This document shows, in pieces, positions 51,443 to 58,557 of a DNA stretch of 64,000 nt; position 1 is the first letter of the stretch; each line of letters starts with the position of its first letter. The DNA lies in NCBI GenBank assembly GCA_040768445.1, contig JAXGMV010000001.1:2480001-2544000 (forward strand), in the 5' to 3' direction. The notes below the pieces were generated by a model. That model did no database searches, was not told the DNA's origin, and saw only the letters and a list, made by a program, of their open reading frames with translations. Source of the stretch: JAXGMV01 sp040768445. GTDB taxonomy: Bacteria; Chloroflexota; Anaerolineae; Anaerolineales; Anaerolineaceae. A program made the translations under genes and the position numbers.

Positions 51443-51507
51443 TTGGTGAGTCAGAAGTATCCTTAAGGTCACCACAACCAAAAAAGGAGAACATAATGAC
51501 TCACCAA
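51443..51507 (+). promoter_or_regulatory. start-codon-sequestering inverted repeat in the IS
   Basis: TTGGTGAGTCA (51443-51453) is exactly complementary to TGACTCACCAA (51497-51507), which covers the transposase ATG (51496-51498) and the next codons. The AAGGAG ribosome site lies in the loop. In readthrough transcripts from outside the element the start codon would be buried in a stem. A promoter inside the loop or after the first arm would bypass it. Confidence 0.5.
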
Positions 51508-52653
51508 AATGATTATACCTTTGTAGATCAGATAGCGGAAAAAGGGTTGGATGCAATTCCGGAACTGATGCGAGTACTGATCAACAACGCCATGCAAGTT
51601 GAACGATCAAAGTACCTGCAGGCTGAGCACTACGAGCGTACAGAGGAACGAAAAGGCCACGCCAACGGCTTCAAGCCCAAGACTATGAAGACCCGTGTTG
51701 GAGAGATCACCTTTGCCATGCCACAAGTCAGGGAGGGAGGCTTTTATCCATCCGCCTTAGAGAAAGGGCTTCGTAGTGAAAGAGCTCTCACGATCACGCT
51801 GGCGGAGATGTACGTACAGGGGGTGTCCACCCGCAAGGTAAAAGCCATCACGGAGAAATTATGCGGCGTAGAGATTTCAGCCACACAGGTCAGCCGGGCA
51901 GCCGCACAATTGGATGAAGTTCTGCAAGAATGGCGGGAAAGGCCGTTGGGACAGATCCAATACCTCTATGTGGATGCTCGATACGAGAAGGTACGGGAAG
52001 CAAGCCAGGTACGAGATGCAGCTGTTTTAGTGGCCTCAGGCATAACACCAGAGGGTGAAAGGCAGGTACTTGGTGTTTCTGTGTCCCTCAGTGAGCATGA
52101 AGCGCACTGGAAGGCCTTCTTGAAAAGCCTGAAAGACCGAGGGTTGAATGGGATGAGACTGATCATCAGTGATGACCACGAAGGTCTTGGAGCAGCCAGA
52201 AGAGCTGTGTTTGGCAGCATTCCATGGCAGAGATGCCAGTTTCATCTGCAACAAAATGCTGGTGCATATTTGCCAAAGCAATCGATGCGGTTGGAGGTTG
52301 CGGCTGACATCAGGGCTATGTTCAACGCTCCTGATCGAAAAACAGCAGAAGAACTTCTACAGACATCTATCCAGAAGTACGCTGACACTGCACCACGCTT
52401 ATCGGCCTGGTTGGAGGACAATCTGGCTGAAGGGTTTGCGGTCTTTGACTTTCCTCTTGAGCATCGCAGGACAATACGGACCACTAATAGTCTGGAAAGG
52501 ATTAATAAGGAGATTCGAAGGCGAACAAGAGTTGCTGGTATTTTTCCCAACGAGGCTTCATGTCTCAGATTGATTTCTGCGATGCTGATGGAGATGAGTG
52601 AGGAGTGGCAGATCGGAAAACGTTATTGTGCTGGCAAGTCATTAGATTGTTAA
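51496..52653 (+). CDS. IS256-family transposase
   Basis: This DDE transposase of about 385 residues cuts and joins the element ends. Catalytic positions are Tyr-Val-Asp-Ala-Arg (first Asp), Ile-Ile-Ser-Asp-Asp-His (second Asp) and Thr-Asn-Ser-Leu-Glu-Arg-Ile-Asn-Lys-Glu (Glu). The block Trp-Gln-Arg-Cys-x-Phe-His is also a family hallmark. The ATG at 51496 has AAGGAG at the right distance; an open frame upstream to 51424 is not needed. No frameshift or internal stop is seen. Confidence 0.93.
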   Translation: MTHQNDYTFVDQIAEKGLDAIPELMRVLINNAMQVERSKYLQAEHYERTEERKGHANGFKPKTMKTRVGEITFAMPQVREGGFYPSALEKGLRSERALTITLAEMYVQGVSTRKVKAITEKLCGVEISATQVSRAAAQLDEVLQEWRERPLGQIQYLYVDARYEKVREASQVRDAAVLVASGITPEGERQVLGVSVSLSEHEAHWKAFLKSLKDRGLNGMRLIISDDHEGLGAARRAVFGSIPWQRCQFHLQQNAGAYLPKQSMRLEVAADIRAMFNAPDRKTAEELLQTSIQKYADTAPRLSAWLEDNLAEGFAVFDFPLEHRRTIRTTNSLERINKEIRRRTRVAGIFPNEASCLRLISAMLMEMSEEWQIGKRYCAGKSLDC

Positions 52654-52789
52654 AGAACTATGGGTATTTCTGACTCAAATTTACAGAAAAAAGGTTGCGT
52701 AATCTCATTGTGGTGATTGTGATGATTCCATTCAAACAAGATCTATTTATTCATAAGAGTTATCTCAATAGAATTGTTTATTTTCCCTT

Positions 52790-52817
52790 TTGAAACAATC
52801 AAATTCAAATGTATAAT
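52790..52817 (+). promoter_or_regulatory. promoter of the class IV aminotransferase
   Basis: TTGAAA (52790-52795) and a perfect TATAAT (52812-52817) are spaced by 16 bases and lie about 30 bases before the ATG at 52846, which has an AAGGAG site. The 85 bases between the IS end and this promoter show nothing else. Confidence 0.6.
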
Positions 52818-52845
52818 TGCCCTTTATGAAATCACAAGGAGCATT

Positions 52846-53694
52846 ATGAACCACGTTCAACTTTGGAAGTTATCAGGCCCAATTTACACAAAACCCGAAC
52901 AGGTTGTTTTAACAAGTGGGTTCTCTTCAATAGATGCTCTATCTGGTAATCTACCATCAGGTGTGTATACAACATTCAGGTCCTATTATCAATTTAAGAC
53001 TTATCCGATACAGTCACACATTTCCCGTCTTGAAAACTCTGCCAGGCTCAAAGGAAATGTTATCCAACTCAATCCAACAGCACTGCAATCAGCACTGCAC
53101 ACAATTGTGTATCAGTTTCCAGCCCATGAAAAAAGACTGCGCATTACAGTAGATTTAGAAAAGCCAACCTTTGATATATATATATCTATTGAGGAATTAA
53201 AAACACCATCATCAGAAGAGTATGCATTAGGAGCTATTGCAATATCTAAGGATTTTAATCGACATAATCCTGAAGCCAAATCTACAAGTTTTCTTGCAGA
53301 CGCTTTGGAAATTAAAAAATCATTCCCAAGTGATGTCAATGAAGTACTGCTCATCGACCAGGAAGGCAAGATTAAAGAAGGCCTTTCAAGCAACTTTTTC
53401 ATAATTTTGGATGGAAAATTGATTACGGCTGGCAAAGAGGTTCTTCCCGGAATTACCCGCTCAATTATTCTCGAAGCAGCAACTACCGCAGGTATCCCGG
53501 TTTTATTAGATAGTCCCTCATACAATCTGATACATGAGTGTGAAGAAGCTTTTATCTCAAGCGCCAGCAGATCAATTCTGCCTTTGAAGAAAATCGATTC
53601 AATTGAAATTGGCGAGCACGTACCGGGGAAAATTACAAAATTGTTAACAAAATGCTTCTGGGAACGGATTGAAAGAGAAACGGTTTATTTTTAG
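52846..53694 (+). CDS. class IV aminotransferase (branched-chain/ADC-lyase-like)
   Basis: This is a PLP enzyme of fold type IV, 282 residues. Family motifs include Thr-Thr-Phe-Arg early, Arg-Leu-Glu-Asn-Ser-Ala, a Lys-Ser-Thr-Ser-Phe segment carrying the likely PLP lysine, Glu-Gly-Leu-Ser-Ser-Asn-Phe-Phe (cofactor glutamate), and Pro-Gly-Ile-Thr-Arg. It cannot be assigned between branched-chain aminotransferase, D-amino-acid aminotransferase and aminodeoxychorismate lyase. No folate or branched-chain genes adjoin it. It ends with no gap against DUF2007 on the other strand. Confidence 0.8.
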   Translation: MNHVQLWKLSGPIYTKPEQVVLTSGFSSIDALSGNLPSGVYTTFRSYYQFKTYPIQSHISRLENSARLKGNVIQLNPTALQSALHTIVYQFPAHEKRLRITVDLEKPTFDIYISIEELKTPSSEEYALGAIAISKDFNRHNPEAKSTSFLADALEIKKSFPSDVNEVLLIDQEGKIKEGLSSNFFIILDGKLITAGKEVLPGITRSIILEAATTAGIPVLLDSPSYNLIHECEEAFISSASRSILPLKKIDSIEIGEHVPGKITKLLTKCFWERIERETVYF

Positions 53695-53967
53695 TCAGAT
53701 ATCGTTATCAACAGACTCAAAATCACCTCTGTCCAGTTTTTCTAACAACTCACGAGCTTGTTCAGCCAGAGGTGACGGTACCATCACATCTGCTGCACCG
53801 AGTATCCCCACAGTCAAACCGTAAACAGTGCCGGCACTTTCCTGGTAAATCTCTGAAGGTATTTCAAAAGACTCAAGAAATGCCTTGATACTCTCAGCCT
53901 CCAGTTTTCCCTGGGCGGTATAGACGCATTCATAAGATTTATTATCAAAATCATTTTGCTCATACAT
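53695..53967 (-). CDS. DUF2007 domain protein
   Basis: The protein is 90 residues of the DUF2007 kind: a beta-alpha-beta core (Cys-Val-Tyr-Thr-Ala-Gln-Gly-Lys-Leu-Glu-Ala-Glu-Ser-Ile-Lys-Ala-Phe-Leu-Glu) followed by a second strand pair with Val-Met-Val-Pro. Family members are described as putative signal-transducing proteins, with no proven function. An AAGGTGG ribosome site precedes the ATG. It lies 45 bases downstream of mrfB and may be co-transcribed with it. Confidence 0.75.
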   Translation of the reverse strand: MYEQNDFDNKSYECVYTAQGKLEAESIKAFLESFEIPSEIYQESAGTVYGLTVGILGAADVMVPSPLAEQARELLEKLDRGDFESVDNDI

Positions 53968-54012
53968 TAGACCACCTTATGATTAGTTATCTGCGTTGAA
54001 ATAACATTCGAC

Positions 54013-55266
54013 TTAATTATTGACGATTTCCTTTTTCTTTACAAGTCTGTTCAGTCGTTTGTAAAGTTCTTGATGCTGCATCAATTTTTTATAGTCGGGC
54101 AGTGTACTGGCTTGAGCTAACTCAATAGCTCTTTCTGTCCACTTGATAGCGATATCATACTGAAGTTTATGATGTTCATAATACTTTGCTAATTCGACAG
54201 CCGACTCCAAATTCTTGTAGTGATCAACAGCTGACTCCCAATAATTCACAGCCTTGCTAAATTCGCCTTTCTTCTTTTGTAAATCTGCGTATAGTATAGT
54301 TGCCTTTTCATTAACTTCGTTGTTTAAATTACCTTTTAGACACCTTTCGAGCAGACTGCATGCTTTCTCAACCTGGTTATCATTTCTGCACATCACAGCA
54401 ACTGAATACAGGTCTTCTGGGGGCATTGTAATATCACTATCAATTTCATCCAATGCCTGGCCAACATGAATCGTCAAGGCAGCCAGAGATAGGATGTCCA
54501 TTGCGTTATGATAAAAGACACCCGCCAGGGGAGAGGCATCACCGGTGTGCAGGTATTCAGCATAGATCTCCGGAACCAGCCAGCCCGGGATCTCCTCAGA
54601 CGAGCGTTGCAGCCTTAAGATCTCCACTTCAAGGTCTTTCAAGGCTCGGCTCGGCAACCGTAGCTTCCATAACTTTCGTGCAATATGCAGCATGTCAAAG
54701 TGCTGCATACTGGACAGGGGAGAAGGTAAACCATAAATCCTGTAGCGGTTATTCACCATGGGCTCATCAAATGACTTGCCATTAAAAGAGACAAGAACTT
54801 CAAAACTTGGTAGAAATTTTTCCATGGATTGAAGTAAAGATTGTTCTGCACCAGGGTCAACCATAAAGAATTGTTTTAAAACAAATCCTTTTTGCGTAAA
54901 GTAACCATAACCAGCAAGGAAAATAAAGGTCCCGGCACCACCAGATAACCCGCTTGTTTCGGTGTCAAAAAACAACGTGTGGTCAATCAGTTTCTGATTG
55001 AAATCGATGTTGCTGTATTTAGAGATGAACTCAAAACGAGTTGAAAAAGTTTTCGAGAAGGCGACATTACCGTGGTTGTAAGAATTGGGGTAAATTTCAT
55101 CTTTGATGAATGTCTGACCGAATTCATTGGCATCGTAGTGGCCGGTAATTACTTTATCAATGGTAATGTCTTTGTTTTGTTTTGGACGCAACTGGTCAGC
55201 ACCTTGATGAAGACCAAGTGCTTTTATTTTGTTGAGAATATCTTCAAAAGAATGTGATTCAGTCAT
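54013..55266 (-). CDS. mrfB: MrfB/YprB-like RNase H-fold exonuclease with TPR-like tail
   Basis: The protein is about 417 residues. An RNase_H_2 exonuclease domain occupies roughly 90-260: Phe-Phe-Asp-Thr-Glu-Thr-Ser-Gly-Leu for the first acidic pair, Phe-Asn-Gly-Lys-Ser-Phe-Asp, and a late Tyr-His-Asn-Ala-Met-Asp. The C-terminal ~140 residues are helical repeats resembling TPR. In B. subtilis YprB/MrfB works with the YprA/MrfA helicase in mitomycin C damage repair. Here the ATG at 55266 overlaps the mrfA coding region by 8 bases, so the pair is coupled. A GTG two codons upstream is an alternative start. Confidence 0.82.
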   Translation of the reverse strand: MTESHSFEDILNKIKALGLHQGADQLRPKQNKDITIDKVITGHYDANEFGQTFIKDEIYPNSYNHGNVAFSKTFSTRFEFISKYSNIDFNQKLIDHTLFFDTETSGLSGGAGTFIFLAGYGYFTQKGFVLKQFFMVDPGAEQSLLQSMEKFLPSFEVLVSFNGKSFDEPMVNNRYRIYGLPSPLSSMQHFDMLHIARKLWKLRLPSRALKDLEVEILRLQRSSEEIPGWLVPEIYAEYLHTGDASPLAGVFYHNAMDILSLAALTIHVGQALDEIDSDITMPPEDLYSVAVMCRNDNQVEKACSLLERCLKGNLNNEVNEKATILYADLQKKKGEFSKAVNYWESAVDHYKNLESAVELAKYYEHHKLQYDIAIKWTERAIELAQASTLPDYKKLMQHQELYKRLNRLVKKKEIVNN

Positions 55267-57799
55267 GTGCACCGATTAGCATACGCAGTAATTCCAGAAC
55301 CATAGCCTTGCTGCCATTACTAAAATCGCTCGATGCGCCAATACACGACGGGCAGCCATCCTCACAACTACATTGACTCACCAATTCATATGTCTTTACA
55401 AACAGGTCATTATACAAATCATAAATTGTTTTGCTTAATCCAATTCCTCCAGCAACCTGATCGTATAACAAAATTATTGGATCGCCATCGGCCAAGTTTG
55501 AATTTATCTCATGATACTTACCGATATCGTTAACATCACACATCAATAATAGTGATGCTATATGCTGTAAAGCATAACCAAGCCCTGCCAGGCTGCTGCG
55601 AATTTTTACAGCCATTTCTCCCTGCTTATGACATTCGGGACAGAGAGTCACAAGGTTATCGCTCCTATTTGCCACCATTATGTCATCAAAATTTCGTATC
55701 GGTATGAGGTGGTGGACATGAAATGGAATGGTATCTTCATGCATGCCGCAATGCTGGCAGGTATGATTGTCGCGATCAAGAATTTTTTTCCGCAATTTAG
55801 TCCAATCTCTTCCATAATCCTGTTGATCGTTGTTCCATAATCCTTGGCGTTTAAGGGTTTCAATCACCTGATTACTAATTGAAAACCAACAACCAGTTGT
55901 ATTTAAAGTCGTTTCTGGCATATCTAAAGGGATGATCGATGATACCGACTTTGTTCGCCAATCACGAATTTTATATCCAGTTACCTTTGAAATTACCTGT
56001 ATCTCTCCATAACGACGGTGCCCAGCTTTTATAGTCTCACTGGAAAGTAAGTTTATTAAGTCAATCTTCATCGAATTAATGGGTTCTGTGAAATAATCCT
56101 CATTTTGAGTCAATATTAAAATAGCCTTATTATTTTCAAGGTCAAGATCTTGTACTTCATAAGTGTCACCTGCATGAAAATATACAGCCTGTGGATGAAC
56201 CATCCACAGCGAGGATGAATAATCGATATCCCCGATCATTTTCTGTTTTCCAAGCTCATCAACAATTAATGCTATCCGTCTTGCATCTGAACTTCTTAGC
56301 GATACAGCTTGTGATGGGTATTGACTTGATATCCATATATATTTTCCTGATGAATAGTGTATGGTCTTTGTTTGAGTTAGATACTCCAGGATTGGACGAA
56401 GCTGAGAATATCGCAAATCACCGAAGGAATCATCCTCGTTGAATGGCAGCTCAAATACTGAGCACTGCAAATGTTCAAGCAAGATCAGCAGGTTATCAGG
56501 GTTGATTAATGCATTTTCTATCGGCTTCTGATAAAAATATTCTGGGTGCTTGACCAGGTATTGGTCTTGTGGATTGGAGGATGCTAATAGAACCGCAGCA
56601 GAAATGCCACCCTGTCGGCCGGCACGTCCAGCTTGTTGTTTTGTTGCAGAGATTGTCCCAGGATATCCCAGTATCAAAATGACGTCTAAACCACCAATAT
56701 CTATGCCGAGTTCTAGGGCATTTGTAGAAATAGTTACTTTCGATCGGCGCTCACGAATGTCCTTTTCAATTTTCCTTCTCTCTGAAGGCAAGTATCCACT
56801 GCGGTAGCTATATATGTGGGGAGAATAAAGCGGAAAACGCGTTTTGAGCTCCTTGTACAGCACCTCTACCGATTTCCTTGTTCTCATAAAGAAGATAGAT
56901 TGAGCATCTTTGTTTAAAATATCTTTTGCAAGCAGTTGCGTTTCTGCATTCACAGATTTTCTAATACCAAGTTTTTCGTCGATTACAGGTGGGTTATACA
57001 TCAAAAAATAGCGCTTACCTTTGGGTGAACCATCCTCATCAATAAGCGAAAATGGTGCGCCAATCAATTTTTCTGAGAATTCTAAAGGGTTTGCGATCGT
57101 TGCAGAAGTTAGGATAAATTGAGGGTTGGATTGATAATGATTGAACAGCCGTTTCATTCGTCTGATTAGATTGGCGATGTGAGAACCAAACACACCACGG
57201 TAATAATGCGCCTCGTCCAAAACAACGTAGGAAAGGCCACTGAAGAATCTATCCCAAAGCATATGGTAGGGCATAATGCCTGTGTGGAGCATGTCCGGAT
57301 TACTAAATATTATTCGAGCATTTTCACGAATTTTTCTCCGGGTTTCTGAAGGTGTATCGCCATCATACATGGCAACCGCAGGAATAATTCTATTGCTTGG
57401 AATCTTCCCTAACAAGAGGTTCAGCTTTTGATATTGATCCTGCGTCAATGCCTTTGTTGGGAAGAGGTACAGCGCGGTTTTGCGCGGGTCACGCAGCAAG
57501 GCATTAAGTATAGGTAGGTTGTAACACAAAGATTTACCACTTGCAGTGCCAGTGACAATAACAACATTGTTTCCAGTATTTAAATGATCATATGCAGATA
57601 GCTGGTGTGTATATAACGATTTGATATCATTTTTTTCCAGTGCATTTTTCAGGTCTTGATCAAGTTCTTGAGGGAAAATTCCAGTTACACCTGTTTTTTC
57701 ATCCTGAACAACCATTGAAACAATCTGATCACGGATTTCTTGATCAAGCGTCCATTTATACAATAATTGTTCAACCGAGTTTGAAGTAAGCGCTTTCAT
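55259..57799 (-). CDS. mrfA: MrfA/YprA-like DEAD helicase with inserted HNH domain
   Basis: This is a superfamily 2 helicase of about 846 residues. Motifs are Thr-Gly-Thr-Ala-Ser-Gly-Lys-Ser (Walker A, near 85), Asp-Glu-Ala-His (II), Ser-Ala-Thr (III) and Gln-Gln-Ala-Gly-Arg-Ala-Gly-Arg-Gln (VI). The C-terminus is a DUF1998 zinc domain (Cys-Ser-Cys-Glu-Asp-Gly-Cys-Pro-Ser-Cys). Just before it, near 675-735, lies an HNH nuclease-like segment: Cys-Gln-His-Cys, His-Val-His-His, Asn-Leu-Val-Thr-Leu-Cys-Pro-Glu-Cys-His. B. subtilis MrfA is about 750 residues and lacks it. The ATG at 57799 follows AGGTGG; a TTG at 57814 is possible. Confidence 0.88.
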   Translation of the reverse strand: MKALTSNSVEQLLYKWTLDQEIRDQIVSMVVQDEKTGVTGIFPQELDQDLKNALEKNDIKSLYTHQLSAYDHLNTGNNVVIVTGTASGKSLCYNLPILNALLRDPRKTALYLFPTKALTQDQYQKLNLLLGKIPSNRIIPAVAMYDGDTPSETRRKIRENARIIFSNPDMLHTGIMPYHMLWDRFFSGLSYVVLDEAHYYRGVFGSHIANLIRRMKRLFNHYQSNPQFILTSATIANPLEFSEKLIGAPFSLIDEDGSPKGKRYFLMYNPPVIDEKLGIRKSVNAETQLLAKDILNKDAQSIFFMRTRKSVEVLYKELKTRFPLYSPHIYSYRSGYLPSERRKIEKDIRERRSKVTISTNALELGIDIGGLDVILILGYPGTISATKQQAGRAGRQGGISAAVLLASSNPQDQYLVKHPEYFYQKPIENALINPDNLLILLEHLQCSVFELPFNEDDSFGDLRYSQLRPILEYLTQTKTIHYSSGKYIWISSQYPSQAVSLRSSDARRIALIVDELGKQKMIGDIDYSSSLWMVHPQAVYFHAGDTYEVQDLDLENNKAILILTQNEDYFTEPINSMKIDLINLLSSETIKAGHRRYGEIQVISKVTGYKIRDWRTKSVSSIIPLDMPETTLNTTGCWFSISNQVIETLKRQGLWNNDQQDYGRDWTKLRKKILDRDNHTCQHCGMHEDTIPFHVHHLIPIRNFDDIMVANRSDNLVTLCPECHKQGEMAVKIRSSLAGLGYALQHIASLLLMCDVNDIGKYHEINSNLADGDPIILLYDQVAGGIGLSKTIYDLYNDLFVKTYELVSQCSCEDGCPSCIGASSDFSNGSKAMVLELLRMLIGAHD

Positions 57800-57815
57800 G
57801 TCCACCTGATACAAT

Positions 57816-58553
57816 ATGGGTATGCCACTAGGAAAAATAATTGTAACATTGCTGGCAGGTTATCTTGCCGGGTCAGTGATTAATTTCCTTGCTGATAAGT
57901 TACCATCCCCTTATGTTAAGCAGGCTAATAATAGAGCTATCAGAATGTTTGATTATCTCTTACCGTGGCTTATCCACCTCAAATCTTCAGTAGGGTATAG
58001 AGCCAGGCATTGGATTATCATTTTTATTGTTCCAACGGTTTTCGTTGCATGCGCATTTATTAAAACACCTGCGCTTCAACCACAGTTGATGGCAGTTGTT
58101 CTCTTTCTATTTATTTTGATTTCTGTGATTGATATTGAGCACCACTTCATCTTACGTCCAATGATACTCGCTGGATATATTCTGTCATTGGCTATTGGTA
58201 TATTTTTGCGCGACTTTATTCCAACAATCACTGGTTTTTTGGGTGGGTTTGTACCCATGCTGGCATTCTTTCTTCTCGGAAAGTTGTTTTCAGTAAAACT
58301 GAGCAAGAACATTGAAAAAGGAGAAAAAATTATCCCTCTAGGCTTTGGAGACGTCCACCTTGGAGGGATAATTGGTTTATTGTTGGGCTGGCCAAGTATT
58401 ATTCCCGGAATATTCCTTGCAATTCTGTCTGCCGGCCTTTATGCAGCATCGTCACTTCTGATCATGGTTATAAGTAGAAACTATCAACCATATAAAGTCA
58501 TTCCTTATGCGCCTTTTCTCTTGGGCGCAGCGATACTCCTGTTGTGCATATAA
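57816..58553 (+). CDS. A24-like prepilin peptidase without the CxxC methylase domain
   Basis: This is a 245-residue membrane protein. The catalytic aspartates of A24 peptidases are visible: Val-Ile-Asp-Ile-Glu-His-His near residue 107, and Gly-Phe-Gly-Asp-Val-His near 177. The N-terminal half resembles PilD in having a short Leu-Ala-Gly-Tyr-Leu-Ala-Gly-Ser-Val-Ile-Asn start, but no Cys-x2-Cys pairs and little of the methyltransferase loop. It starts within a few bases of the divergent mrfA start. No pilin gene is adjacent, so its substrate is unknown. A second Met is two codons in; neither has a clear ribosome site. Confidence 0.75.
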   Translation: MGMPLGKIIVTLLAGYLAGSVINFLADKLPSPYVKQANNRAIRMFDYLLPWLIHLKSSVGYRARHWIIIFIVPTVFVACAFIKTPALQPQLMAVVLFLFILISVIDIEHHFILRPMILAGYILSLAIGIFLRDFIPTITGFLGGFVPMLAFFLLGKLFSVKLSKNIEKGEKIIPLGFGDVHLGGIIGLLLGWPSIIPGIFLAILSAGLYAASSLLIMVISRNYQPYKVIPYAPFLLGAAILLLCI

Positions 58554-58557
58554 GAAA

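Larger units (their letters stand above)
51399..52704 (+). mobile_element. IS256-family insertion sequence, apparently intact
   Basis: The element is about 1306 bases with one transposase gene. Ends at 51399-51425 and 52678-52704 are imperfect inverted repeats: the inner 12 (TTTCTGTAAATT) match exactly and about 20 of 27 match overall. The direct repeat TCATTGTG flanks it at 51391-51398 and 52705-52712 (the match runs to 10 bases, TCATTGTGGT). This fits the 8-9 base target duplication of this family. G+C is visibly higher than in the surroundings. A full-length transposase and intact ends point to a recent and possibly active insertion. Confidence 0.8.

Noticed and set aside
51197..51466. 89-codon open frame spanning the oppA start and IS left end
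   Set aside because: It crosses the oppA signal sequence, the opp promoter and the IS boundary, so it is a chance frame.
53172..53187. TA dinucleotide run as a regulatory or microsatellite feature
   Set aside because: It is short and inside the aminotransferase reading frame, where it encodes ordinary residues.
54453..54785. 110-codon open frame antisense to mrfB
   Set aside because: mrfB is well supported by its exonuclease motifs; the antisense frame is a shadow with no recognised features.
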